From Entamoeba histolytica HM-1:IMSS (Eukaryota; Evosea; Mastigamoebida; Endamoebidae): a stretch of DNA of 16,384 nucleotides. Made by a program: the position numbers and the translations under genes. Where the stretch lies: positions 1-16,384 of the forward strand of contig NW_001915181.1 of NCBI RefSeq assembly GCF_000208925.1, written 5' to 3'. Positions 1 to 8,967 of this stretch are shown piece after piece; position 1 is the first letter of the stretch, and each line of letters starts with the position of its first letter. The notes beneath the pieces are model-generated. The model was not told where the DNA came from and made no database searches. It saw only the letters and a list, made by a program, of their open reading frames with translations.

Positions 1-25
1 TAAATAATTTACAAAAAAGAAAAAA

Positions 26-45
26 GATGCAAAAAAATTTGCATC
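26..45. repeat. perfect short hairpin
   Basis: GATGCAAA and TTTGCATC form a perfect 8-bp inverted repeat around a 4-nt A loop. It sits at the window edge in AT-rich DNA. It could belong to the 3' end of a gene lying to the left, but no coding sequence is visible to link it to. Function is unknown. Confidence 0.5.
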
Positions 46-1265
46 AATAGAATTTTCCATTTATTATATTTTGCTCCTAAATAAAAATAAATAAAAAATA
101 TGATAAATACACAATCAATAAATATTTATGTTTATATTTTATATTCATTTGTATTCATTTTGTATGAAATAATAATGAAATAGATTATTTGATGAATCAT
201 ATTTATTTTTATTATTTATATTCTTTTATTATCATTTTATTTATATCGTATTTTTATATATTTATTTCTCTGTTAATAATATGTATATCATCTGTTTATC
301 TATATTATTATATTCTTCTTATTATATTATTCTTTTATTTATATTCTTTAGATGTTTTTATTGTTATTCTTTTCTATTTAGTTGTATTTTATTATTTGTT
401 TATTCATCTTATTCATCTTTTATGTTATTATCATTTATATCTATTTTCATTTTATATTTATTCTCTTTTGATTTATATTAATATTAAATTTATCTTTTAT
501 ACTTTGATTTTATTATTATATCATTGATTATTATTTCTCCTTTTATTTATCATTTATTCTTATTATTCTTTTGTTTTTATATTCTATATCATATATTCAT
601 ATCATTTTCATTTATATTTTATCACTTATTATATGTTATAATAATAACATAACACATATGATTGAATATATAATAATCATCATGTTGAAATTATACATAT
701 AAATAATAAATATAAAAAAGAATAAAATATTTTTCATCAATAAAATAATACCAATTATTTTACATCATTAAATTAGACACTTTTATTGAATATTTCTAAT
801 TTTTACAATAAAAATTTACAATTTATTTCTTCTTTATTTTCATATTTTATCATCTCTTTTTGTTTTATTCTTTTTGTTTTATTCTTTTTATCTTCTACTT
901 TCTTTTTATTCTTTATTCATTCTTCTTCTTACTGTCTTTTTATTCTTTTATATCTTACCTTTCTCTTCTTTTTCAATTATTTGCTTTTTTCGTTGCCTTT
1001 ATAAAACATTAAGAATAGAATAATGAGTAACGTGTTTTGATACGTCAATTCAACAATATCCAATATTTATAAAAAAATGGTTAAAGTTACACCAAATAAC
1101 TATGTTGTCATTATAACAAATAAATAATTGAGTTGTTGTTGAATATAAAATATAGAAATAATGATATAATAGATGTACAAAATAAAGAGAATAATGAATA
1201 ATAAATAAAGAAAATTTATATCACTTTGATGAATTGTACTTTTATTTAATTTATGAAAAAAATAG

Positions 1266-1317
1266 AATGACAAAGAATTAAAGTATTGAATTAATCTTTG
1301 TCATTGAATTAATTCAA
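1266..1317. repeat. hairpin plus palindrome cluster
   Basis: The arm at 1266-1281 (AATGACAAAGAATTAA) pairs with 1291-1305 (TTAATCTTTGTCATT) with one bulged base around a 9-nt loop. It is followed at once by a perfect 14-bp palindrome (TTGAATTAATTCAA, 1304-1317). The word ATTGAATTAAT occurs twice, at 1284 and 1303. The arm contains mixed bases, so this is more than a simple AT palindrome. It lies about 260 bp beyond the 3' end of the RBR ligase gene; its role is unknown. Confidence 0.6.
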
Positions 1318-1580
1318 TAAATAATTATTCTAAAAACAAATTCAAATGGATGTAATATCAATTTGATATACCAATTGTATACTTAATTAATAATTTGTAA
1401 TTTATGATTATAGTTATTAAATGATATTATATATTGAAATGATATAATTGAACATTTCTATTCAATTAGTATAAGTAATGTCAAATATCTTCATATTATC
1501 TATGTTTATTTAAATCAACTTCATATTGTTATTTTAACATTAAACCAATAAACATCATTCATAAAATAAGTATGTTAATG

Positions 1581-2408
1581 TTATGTGAATTGTTTACATC
1601 CTGTTGTATTATTCGTCCAATGATCAGATGAATATTTAACACCACATAACCAACAGAATTGATATCCACATTTACATGTCATATGATTACACCCTCCATT
1701 CTTTTGGATTCTATCACCACAACTTGGACATTTTTTTGTATTTTGATTAATCCATTTCAGATCTTCTTGTTCTTGTTCTTTATTTCTCTTCCATTCATCA
1801 CAACTTTTTCCTTCATGCCAATTTTCTCCGCATTTTCTACAAAACAAATATTTACATCTTGGACATGTAGTTTTATATTCCTTCTCAAATGTTATCATTT
1901 CACATCGACATTTTGGACATTCACAAATATTATCTTCAAATGTTTTAAACGTGAGTCTTTCACAATACATATTTAACATACAAATGTCTTGAATTAAACA
2001 ATGTGTCATAATGTCTTCTATTTTCACTACACAATTACACCCTTGTTCCATACAATGAACTTGATGCCAATCACTTTGAATTTGTTGTATTATATTTTCC
2101 CTCCAACATTTTATACAAAACCTATGTCCACATTCATTTATAAATGTCTCCTTATAAGTATATTCTTCATAACAAACACTACAACAAAACATTTCTTTAT
2201 TATTCTTCTGATTTTCTTTCCTATAATTTTCTACACATTCACACAGAATTTCTTTTTGTTTTTCTTCACTTAATTTAACAAATTCATTAAGATCAAGTTT
2301 GTATATTGAATGTGTCATATCATTCATTTGTTCTTTTTTAGTTTTTTGTTCATTTTTATTTTTTGAATAAAAATTATACGTCATTACGTTGAATAAAATT
2401 ATAAACAT
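1581..2408 (-). CDS. RING-IBR-RING (RBR) E3 ubiquitin-protein ligase
   Basis: This encodes a 275-aa cysteine-rich protein with the RBR layout of RING-HECT hybrid ligases, which take ubiquitin from an E2 onto their own cysteine and pass it to a substrate. RING1 runs from about residue 76 to 126 (C76-x2-C79, then C93, H95, C98, C101, C119 and C124). The in-between-RING domain follows at about 146-203 (CPKC, CPRC, CRKC). RING2 spans about 227-256, and the motif GGCNHMTC places the likely catalytic cysteine at C240, as in the HHARI/parkin family. The C-terminal DHW...TTGC is also typical. There is no Ariadne domain or UBL, so substrate choice cannot be inferred. The start is uncertain: the first 27 residues are low quality, and M28 (MNDMTHSIYKLDL) is a better-looking alternative because GAAC-like words lie just before it. 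It is divergent from the gene at 3305. Confidence 0.93.
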   Translation of the reverse strand: MFIILFNVMTYNFYSKNKNEQKTKKEQMNDMTHSIYKLDLNEFVKLSEEKQKEILCECVENYRKENQKNNKEMFCCSVCYEEYTYKETFINECGHRFCIKCWRENIIQQIQSDWHQVHCMEQGCNCVVKIEDIMTHCLIQDICMLNMYCERLTFKTFEDNICECPKCRCEMITFEKEYKTTCPRCKYLFCRKCGENWHEGKSCDEWKRNKEQEQEDLKWINQNTKKCPSCGDRIQKNGGCNHMTCKCGYQFCWLCGVKYSSDHWTNNTTGCKQFT

Positions 2409-2709
2409 TATATTTTTCTCTCAACATTTTATATTTTTCTTTATTATTAATGACACATCAGTTCTATATCATTGACTCATTCTGTTTATTCTTTTTACTC
2501 TCAGCTATCACAATTTCTATCATTAAATATTCTTTTGTAAAACATAAAATTAAACATTAAATAAATAACACAGAAATAACAAATAAAACTTATGAATGTT
2601 AGAAATAAACTATGAATGTTAATATAAATTTAATTCGATGTTTATTCTTTAATATCTTTGTAAATATATTAAAATCATTGAAATTGTTATTATTTCATAT
2701 TCCATTGTA

Positions 2710-3240
2710 TTACTAATAATTTAGTGTTTAATTAATAATTGTTATTTGCATATTTATTAATTCATTTTCGTTGTTTGATAGTTTTGAGTCTTTGTCTTCT
2801 TCTTTGTATTGTATCTTTATGTCTGCCTCTCTTTTGTGTTTTCTTTTATAACATTGTCTTATTCTTTGGGTTGCGTCTGACTATTCCATTTGTCCTATCT
2901 GTCTCTCCACCCATCCTTTCTTTTTATATTTTTTTCTCCTTTTTTTTCATCGCTCCAATCAATCTTTAGACTTCCACTCTACTTCAAATACTCACAACAT
3001 CATTCATAACAAAAGCACGATTGATTTCCCATTGTCATTTCTCTCAACCCCCATTTTAAGTGTCTCAATTAAGTGTCTTTCAGTGTTGTTTCCAGTTATT
3101 AACTTGAGACAATCATTGTTGTTCATGGAAGGACAATGGGACTGTTCAAAGGTAGACATGTTAATTAAGATAAGAGCAATGTAATGAGGGAGTATTGTAA
3201 GATGTAAAGGAGTAAAGAGAAAGGAGAGTAAGAAGAAGTA
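2710..3240 (-). pseudogene. GC-elevated decayed coding relic, unknown family
   Basis: By hand count GC in this stretch is about one third per 60-base line, clearly above the surrounding intergenic DNA. Read on the minus strand it gives protein-like pieces in different frames. One is an ATG-started ORF of 51 codons (3159 down to 3004, MSTFEQSHCPSMNNNDCLKL...). Another, at roughly 2925-2710, is a Lys/Arg/Gln-rich stretch (GWVERQIGQME, stop, then SDATQRIRQCYKRKHKREAD...). No family was recognised. It may be a dead gene or a fragment of a non-LTR retrotransposon, elements known to be frequent in Entamoeba; nothing in the sequence proves the latter. The same DNA must also hold the promoters of the divergent genes at 2408 and 3305. 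Confidence 0.35.
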
Positions 3241-3304
3241 GAGAAACAAGAGAATTTACAAACAGGAAAAATAAAAAAGAAAAACAAAAAAAAAGAAGAA
3301 AAGA

Positions 3305-4522
3305 ATGGAAGAGATAAGTCAAGGTGTTGGTAAAATAGTTGAACTTGTTAATGAAGGAGAAATTGGAGAAAATTACTTAATTGAATATCTTCAAGAATGT
3401 ACAGAAAAAGAAGAGAGGGAAGGAGTAATAAATAACCTAAGAGGGAATGAAGCATTCAAGAAAAAAAAGATGTGTTTATACAACAAATGTACTGTCATTA
3501 AAATTTTAGTTGGATGGATGAAAGATGCAACAGAAAAAGGAGAAAGTATTGAACCTATTGTAAGAGTAATTGGACAAGAGTTTAAGAAAGATAATAAAGA
3601 CAAACTAAAAGAGGTAGCAAGAGAAATGAAAAAAATGAAAGTCAAAGAAGAAGAAGAATATTTTATTGAACAACTTACAAATCCAATTATTGGAGAAGAA
3701 CTTAAGAAAGAAGAAGAAAAAAAGAAAAGGGAAGAAGAGAGGAGAAAGAAAAAAGAGGAAAAGAAAGAAAAAAAGATAGAAACAGTAGACGAGGGAAGTA
3801 TTTTTAAAGCACCTAAAGAAGAAGATAAGAAAAAAAAGAAAGGGAAAAAAAGACTTGTATATTCAGATGATGATGATATAGTTGATTTTGAAAAGAAAGA
3901 AAGGAAAAGAGAAGTAAAAGATAATAAAAATATGGGAGATATTATAGTAAGTTTAGATGAAATAAAACACAAAAAGAAAATACAAGAAATAGGTGCTAGA
4001 AAAGATGTTGATTTAGAAGAAGGAGACTTTTTTAATGAAGACATGACTATTGAGAAATATCATAAACCAATTCCATATCCAAAAGGTATAATTTGTGTTG
4101 AATTTGGAAAAGAAAGTAAAACAAAAAATATTCCATTTCAAGAAAATTTAGGAAGTGTTGTTATTACTAAAAAGAGTTATTTTGAAAGTGATGGACAACC
4201 TAGTTTAGACAATGGAGAATATTGGGATCAAATTATATCAAGAATTTCTAGAGCTGAAGAAAATCAATATCAAAATATATTTAGCGATCAATCTGAACAT
4301 GAACCAAGATATGAAAATGATACTATTCATAATGAAATAGAAGATATTGAACAAATAGGAAATCATCAAAGTCAAATTTTCTATGAATTTAATGACTTTG
4401 AAGATTTTAAATGGATTTTAACAGAAACAAATGAAAATACAAATAATGTAATCAAAAGAAAGAAAGATGAAATTTATAACCCAACAACATTTTCCAGAAT
4501 AGGTTATCAAAATTATATTTGA
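3305..4522 (+). CDS. Lys/Glu-rich protein with possible TFIIS-N/PNUTS-like domain
   Basis: This is an intact 405-aa reading frame with ATG at 3305, preceded by an A-rich leader. Residues 1-112 are predicted largely helical; the stretch VIKILVGWMKDATEKGESIEPIVRVIGQ (63-90) resembles the core of TFIIS N-terminal/LW domains as found in PNUTS-type phosphatase-targeting proteins. Residues about 134-158 are a Lys/Glu run likely to form a charged helix. KKGKKRLVYSDDDDIVDF (177-194) is a basic patch followed by acid, reminiscent of the PP1-docking region of PNUTS but without a clean RVxF/W motif. The C-terminal half is acidic, Asn/Gln/Glu-rich and probably disordered. I infer a nuclear protein in transcription or mRNA 3'-end processing. 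The gene is certain; the family assignment is tentative and could be wrong. Confidence 0.85.
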   Translation: MEEISQGVGKIVELVNEGEIGENYLIEYLQECTEKEEREGVINNLRGNEAFKKKKMCLYNKCTVIKILVGWMKDATEKGESIEPIVRVIGQEFKKDNKDKLKEVAREMKKMKVKEEEEYFIEQLTNPIIGEELKKEEEKKKREEERRKKKEEKKEKKIETVDEGSIFKAPKEEDKKKKKGKKRLVYSDDDDIVDFEKKERKREVKDNKNMGDIIVSLDEIKHKKKIQEIGARKDVDLEEGDFFNEDMTIEKYHKPIPYPKGIICVEFGKESKTKNIPFQENLGSVVITKKSYFESDGQPSLDNGEYWDQIISRISRAEENQYQNIFSDQSEHEPRYENDTIHNEIEDIEQIGNHQSQIFYEFNDFEDFKWILTETNENTNNVIKRKKDEIYNPTTFSRIGYQNYI

Positions 4523-4541
4523 ATATTGTTTTACTTTTGTT

Positions 4542-4990
4542 TTATCTGTCTTTCCTTTTTTTTGTTAATAATCCTTCAAACCATTCTTTAAATCTTATTA
4601 TTCTTAATTCTAATTCACAACCATTTTTATAACTTTTTGTAATTTCATTCATTTATAATTCTATTTTGTATTTATTGGTATTTGCTATATTCATTCTTTA
4701 TCTTCTTTAATATTTAATGTGTTTCTAACTCTTCTTTGGGAATATTTATTTGAGGCTTCCTCATTATTATTATTATTATTTTATTAGAGTATTTGGACAA
4801 TTCTTTACCAATTCTTTCATTATATTTACAACTAATACACTCTCCTCCTATTTGTCTTTCATTAACATCTTAAATCCTATCACAAACAAAAGAACAGTAA
4901 ATACAAAAACCATAGTTGATATAATTTATCAGTGCTATTTTGTTAGAATCGACAAAAATATACATAGTAATAAATTTGTATCAAATTTGA
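4542..4990 (-). pseudogene. minus-strand decayed coding relic
   Basis: Downstream of the gene at 3305, the minus strand carries protein-like fragments that change frame. From upstream to downstream these are a hydrophobic helix (MVFVFTVLLFVIGFKMLM..., ATG at 4913), then in another frame a piece with C-x2-C (GGECISCKYNERIGKELSKY). After an (ATT)n microsatellite comes EEASNKYSQRRVRNTLNIKE, and finally a clean 36-codon ORF (4652-4542, MNEITKSYKNGCELELRIIR...). Order and character suggest one dead membrane-protein gene with a cytoplasmic tail. No family recognised; frames are broken several times, so it cannot be translated as it stands. Confidence 0.35.
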
Positions 4991-5001
4991 TTCAAATTTG
5001 A
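4980..5001. repeat. tandem 11-bp palindromic repeat (two copies)
   Basis: TCAAATTTGAT is followed directly by a second copy, and a partial third (AAATTTGTA) lies just before. The core CAAATTTG is itself palindromic. Copy number is too low to call it a satellite. Confidence 0.5.
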
Positions 5002-6606
5002 TTAGAAAAACACTGTCACAATGTTTGCATCTCTTCTTATTCTTGAGTTATTTATTAACAAAATTCAATATGGAATAAATAGAATATCATGAGCAAATAG
5101 CTAAGAGCATGATAGTATTTAAACACTAACTAATTGAATTTCATTATAACATGCATTAATTAACTTATCATTACTTATCCTCATAACAACTTCTTCTATT
5201 AAATAAACTATAGATTATTAAAATAAGATGTTCACAAGATAACAAATAACACACTTTGTTTACTTAAGACAGGAAATTCATATCATAATATGATTTTGTT
5301 ATATAAATTAATCATTGCATTGTGTTTTAATAAGAATATCTGAGTTACTTATTGAATGAAATGAAGAACAAATACTAAACAACAAGACAAAATAAATAAT
5401 CAACTTTTATATTAAAAATTAATTAAGTTACATAATGAAATTAATTTCATAGACATGATAATTGAGTATAAAAACACTTTTATATAACAATTTTAAATAC
5501 AAATAGTAATAGTAAACAATATTTCTATTTAAAAACTGACAAATGACTAAATGAAATTGTTGTTATAGATTGTGTGATGAACAAATTAGAAATAATAGTT
5601 AATACTCTATACATAATTAATGAAAGAAGTTATTAATAATGTAAAATAACTATAAATGTATTAGAATTATAGCATATATAAAAATACACAATATACATAG
5701 TAATAACATTATCATCTTATTTCTTATTCAATAGAAATAATAGTATCGTCTTGAATTTGTGTATCAATTGAATGAATAAAACAAATATACAGTTTTATAT
5801 GAAACTATCATTCAAACAAATTACTATTACTTAGTTGAGTATTTATTTGTCATGTTCTTCGAAGATATTAATACAAAATAAGTTATGAATCACCACTAAC
5901 ACTATATTAATACATTGTCAAAACAAATGATAGTAAATCACTTAAATTATTTAAAATAAAATAATACATTAACAATGCTGTACATTACCGTCATTGTTCT
6001 TTGAAAATACAACTTGAGAAATTTTATTAAATATAAACAAAAACCAATTATCAACTTTAAATTATATTTAACTTAGATTTTCATTATCTTTTTGCATTTT
6101 TAATCTATTTCTTTATTATTTTTGTTCTTATTGTTCTTACTATCAGTTTTATTATTATTTCATTCACAAAATCAACACTACATAATTCAATAGTATTTTT
6201 TGTTGATTAGTTTATTTTCCACATTCATATTGATAATGGATATGTGTTAATGCCAATTCATCATGGTTATGTTCTAGTTAGTTTTATTATTTGAATCATA
6301 ATAACTTTATTCTATCAATTCATAAGTGATTGCATGAATATTAGTTATACAATAGTATGATTTAAGCTTCTTGTTCTTATTTGCTATTTAGTCTACAAAC
6401 TTTCTAAATAACAACAATGACAATCAATCTTTATGAATACTAATTAAACATAATAGGAAATAAACAAAAACAAAATGGAATGAGTTTAAATATCTTTTTA
6501 ATCAGTACAAACATGAAACAGATGAGTATTGAAAGAATTTCTTTATTTTGTTTTATTTTTACATCTTTTTACAAAACATAAAAACAAAAAATCTTGAAGA
6601 AAACAA
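4991..6606. other. long gene-free AT-rich intergenic region
   Basis: No ORF with recognisable content was found on either strand. Visible items are two tandem copies of an 11-bp unit (TCAAATTTGAT) at about 4980-5001, a perfect TATA-like word GTATTTAAAC at 5115-5124 with no gene after it, and a 16-bp perfect palindrome ATGAAATTAATTTCAT at 5435-5450. The last few hundred bases must contain the syntaxin promoter, but no clear motif was seen close to its ATG. Confidence 0.6.
5435..5450. repeat. 16-bp perfect palindrome
   Basis: ATGAAATTAATTTCAT reads identically on both strands. It is in gene-free DNA; palindromes of this length are not rare in AT-rich sequence, so it may carry no function. Confidence 0.45.
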
Positions 6607-7560
6607 ATGACATTTGACCGTACAAGTGAATTTAAGAAGTATATTAGAATGAAAGGTGCAGAAGAAACACAAGAACCCCTTTCAATTCCTCAGAACAAAC
6701 AAGAAATGTTAAATGACATCAAAGTCTTCAACAAAAATACAACAGAACTTTTCAAAAACATCAACAAAATTTCAGGGAAATTAGCCAAATTAACAGAACG
6801 TTTGTTTGATTGAAGAAAGAATGAACAACAAAAGATTAATAAAAGTTTAGTTGCAAAATCAAAATCATTATTTGAAGAACAACAAACAGCACCTCAAATC
6901 CAACGATTAACAAATGAGATTCATACAAATTTACAAGAAATTAATAAAGAAATGAAACAAATAGAAGAAATTCGGAAAGAAATTGAAAAGAAATATGGAA
7001 TTACAGGACAAAATGAAAATCATCGAGAAATTGTATGCAAACATCTTAATTATCTTGTTAAAAACACAACAAAGTCATTCACTGATGTTTTACAAATTAG
7101 AGCAGAAAGTATTAAAGAACAAGAAAAGAAAAAACACAAATATTCAACACAACAATCATCTACTCCTAACCAAATTTATCAAAGAAATTTAAATCAATTC
7201 TCATTTAATGAAGATGATTCAATTCCACCTGATAGTACTGAAGTTGATATTCCACAATCAACATCAGTTCTTCTTACTAATGAACATTTAGAACAACGAG
7301 TTCAAGGTGTCCAAAACATTGAACACATGTTAAATGAATTATTAGGACTATACAATCACATCACATTTCTTGTATCAACACAAGAAGAAATGGTTCGAAG
7401 AATTGATGAAAATACTGAAGAAGCTGTTTTTAATGTTGAACAAGGTCATTCTCAATTACAAGAAGCACTTCATTCTATCTCATCAAATCGTGGATTGATT
7501 ATTAAATCCCTTCTTATCATTCTTTTCTTTGCTTTAGTCTTTTTAGTCTTCTTCCTTTAA
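6607..7560 (+). CDS. STX5/SED5: syntaxin 5 (Sed5-type Qa-SNARE), two exons
   Basis: This is a Golgi/ER-Golgi t-SNARE: exons 6607-6799 and 6851-7560 give 300 aa. The extreme N-terminus, FDRTSEF (residues 3-9), is the DRTxxF peptide that in Sed5/syntaxin 5 binds the SM protein Sly1. A helical Habc region follows (about 30-165). The SNARE motif (about 207-272) has the zero-layer glutamine at Q242 in STQEEMVRRIDEN. A single C-terminal membrane anchor spans 279-300 (GLIIKSLLIILFF...). Unspliced, the frame hits TGA at 6811. Removing the GTTTGT...TTTAG intron restores KLTELAKSKSLFEE, which matches the conserved syntaxin 5 segment KLT-LAKRKSLF. The ATG at 6607 is required for the DRTxxF peptide. The gene ends 40 bp from the stop of the convergent pseudogene. 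Confidence 0.95.
6800..6850 (+). other. 51-nt spliceosomal intron in syntaxin 5
   Basis: The donor GTTTGT (6800-6805) is the standard Entamoeba 5' splice word, and the acceptor is AGTTTAG ending at 6850. It is phase 1 (exon 1 ends after the first base of a Leu codon). Its length is divisible by three, but it contains the in-frame TGA at 6811-6813, so retention would truncate the protein after 68 residues. Confidence 0.93.
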
Positions 7561-7600
7561 CTTTATTTCTTTCTTTTCTTCTATATTGTTTATGTAAAAA

Positions 7601-8967
7601 TTAAGAGAAAATTTCTTGTATTAATCTTTCAATTATTTCTTCTTTTAGTTGACCTCTTAATTTTCTTTCAAATAATTTCAAAGCAAAACATTTATAAAGT
7701 GTTAAAATTTCTTCTTCTCTATCTGTTTATTTCAATTATTTTTTTTGTTTGTCTAATTCTAATGTGATGATATTCTTATGCTGAATATCCATTTCTTCAA
7801 TGGATTTCTGTTTTAACTTTCTTTTTTTGGAAGATCATCTTCACTTGATGATATCTCATCAGCTACTACCACATTGGGGGAGAGGTCATTTACTATTTGT
7901 GTTTCAGATGAGTCTGTCATATTATCATTTATTTCATCTTTCTTCTTTTCTTCCTGTGTATTTTTATTTTCTAATTTAGATAATTTATCTTTCAGGAAGA
8001 GCAATTGTTGTGTTAAATTATTTATTTCAAACATTTTCCTTTCAGATTCATCATAGAATTTGAATATTTTTTATCACACTCTTACTTTTCTGTTTATATC
8101 ATTTTTATGCTTCTTCTTTAATGCCATAATACCTTTTGTTAGTTTATTAATTGTTTGGTCTTTTATTTGTATTTCCTTTTTCATTTGTTCTTTCTCTTTC
8201 ATATCCTCCTCCATTTTTTTCAATTCTTCTACTCTTTTTTACTTTCGTAGAATCTTGGTCATCTTTATTTTCTTCTTCTTTTCTTTTTTAGTAAACTCTT
8301 TTTCATCTTTATCTTCATTTTCAATACTCATTACATAGTTATTGTATATTCTATTGTCCTTAATTTCAATTGGGTTGTACTGATTATTGTCTTCTTCCAT
8401 CGTCATACTAATAGTTTCTTCTTCCATTCTGATTGTTTTTGTTTTTTCTAGTGCAAGAAAATACCATCTTCTCCATATTGTTGATGATGTATATTCTTTC
8501 ATTTTGATATTTTTAATTTCTTCTATTTCTTGTGGTGTAAGTATTTTAATTTCTTCTTCAAAGAGTCTTTTCCAATATTCTTGGTTTTGTGTTTCAATCA
8601 TTTCTTTTCTTTGATTTCTGTTTTGTTTCTTATTTTGATATTGTTTATACCTTCTTTGTGTGTTATTATTGGATTTGTTTTTCTTATATTGATATTGTTT
8701 ATTTCTATTGAAATTATTATTAAAGTGTTTATGACGATGATTATGAATGAAATGATGAGTGAAACGATTTGTATCATCTATGTTGTGATATTTATGGTAA
8801 TAATTGTTATTGTAATGATTAGTGTGATTATTCATGTATCTCTGTCCATACAAATAATACCTATTTTCACTCATTCTTCTATCATTTATATTTCTTGGTT
8901 GATATGAATTTCTTCTTTTTTGATTATTTGTTTTTCTATATTTTTTGTGGTGTCTCCTGTAATGCAT
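7601..8967 (-). pseudogene. frameshifted His/Asn-rich coiled-coil protein gene
   Basis: A coding region of about 455 codons is broken by several indels and stops. The intact 5' part (8967-8239, 242 codons) has a His/Tyr/Arg/Asn-rich N-terminus and then ILTPQEIEEIKNIKMKEYTS. It stops at MTKILRK, but a Lys/Glu coiled coil continues in the same frame (KRVEELKKMEEDMKEKEQ...), and a neighbouring frame bridges the break (KEENKDDQDSTKVK). TGA TAA then interrupts, followed in frame by KIFKFYDESERKMFEINNLTQ and the piece 8034-7813. A further shift at an A7 run leads to LKQKSIEEMDIQHKNI, and another to DREEEILTLYKCFALKLFER, ending with TAA at 7601-7603. Most shifts lie in or next to A-runs. Family not recognised. 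It is either a decayed gene or a gene damaged by homopolymer sequencing errors. An ATAATTCA initiator-like word lies just before the ATG. Confidence 0.7.

Larger units (their letters stand above)
1..1580. other. gene-free AT-rich region with T-rich low-complexity tracts
   Basis: I see no supportable gene here. Two stretches (about 190-640 and 790-1000) are strongly T-rich on the plus strand. They open long reading frames of Phe, Leu, Ile, Tyr and Ser only, which is what biased composition produces by chance. On the minus strand the 790-1000 tract reads as Lys/Glu/Asn-rich pieces interrupted by stops, so it could be the worn remains of a low-complexity coding region, but nothing recognisable remains. 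A cluster of hairpins and palindromes lies at 1266-1317. No tRNA-like cloverleaf was found. Confidence 0.6.

Noticed and set aside
189..527. 112-aa open frame rich in Ile, Tyr, Leu and Phe
   Set aside because: The protein is a direct product of T-rich low-complexity DNA; there is no domain, charge pattern or promoter.
786..1004. 72-aa hydrophobic open frame
   Set aside because: It starts at TTG, is low-complexity T-rich, and has no ATG or recognisable content.
3391..4044. 217-aa Ser/Phe-rich minus-strand frame
   Set aside because: It is the antisense shadow of the Lys/Glu-rich gene at 3305-4522.
4750..5001. 83-aa plus-strand frame beginning in an ATT repeat
   Set aside because: It has no ATG start, and its Tyr run comes from the microsatellite; the minus strand here looks more coding-like.
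6811..6813. TGA in syntaxin 5 as nonsense mutation, selenocysteine or reassigned stop
   Set aside because: The stop lies inside a GTTTGT...TTTAG intron, and splicing restores conserved family sequence; TGA readthrough would insert 17 non-conserved residues.
8057..8095. 39-nt intron (GTGATA...GAAAG) explaining the TGA-TAA break in the coiled-coil gene
   Set aside because: It would keep frame, but the donor is not GTTTGT-like, it is shorter than the other introns here, and the removed stretch (KIFKFYDESER) looks coding. A GTAAGA donor nearby is out of frame.
8530..8907. 125-aa hydrophobic plus-strand frame
   Set aside because: It is a shadow of the His/Asn/Lys-rich minus-strand gene; its apparent membrane helices are antisense artefacts.
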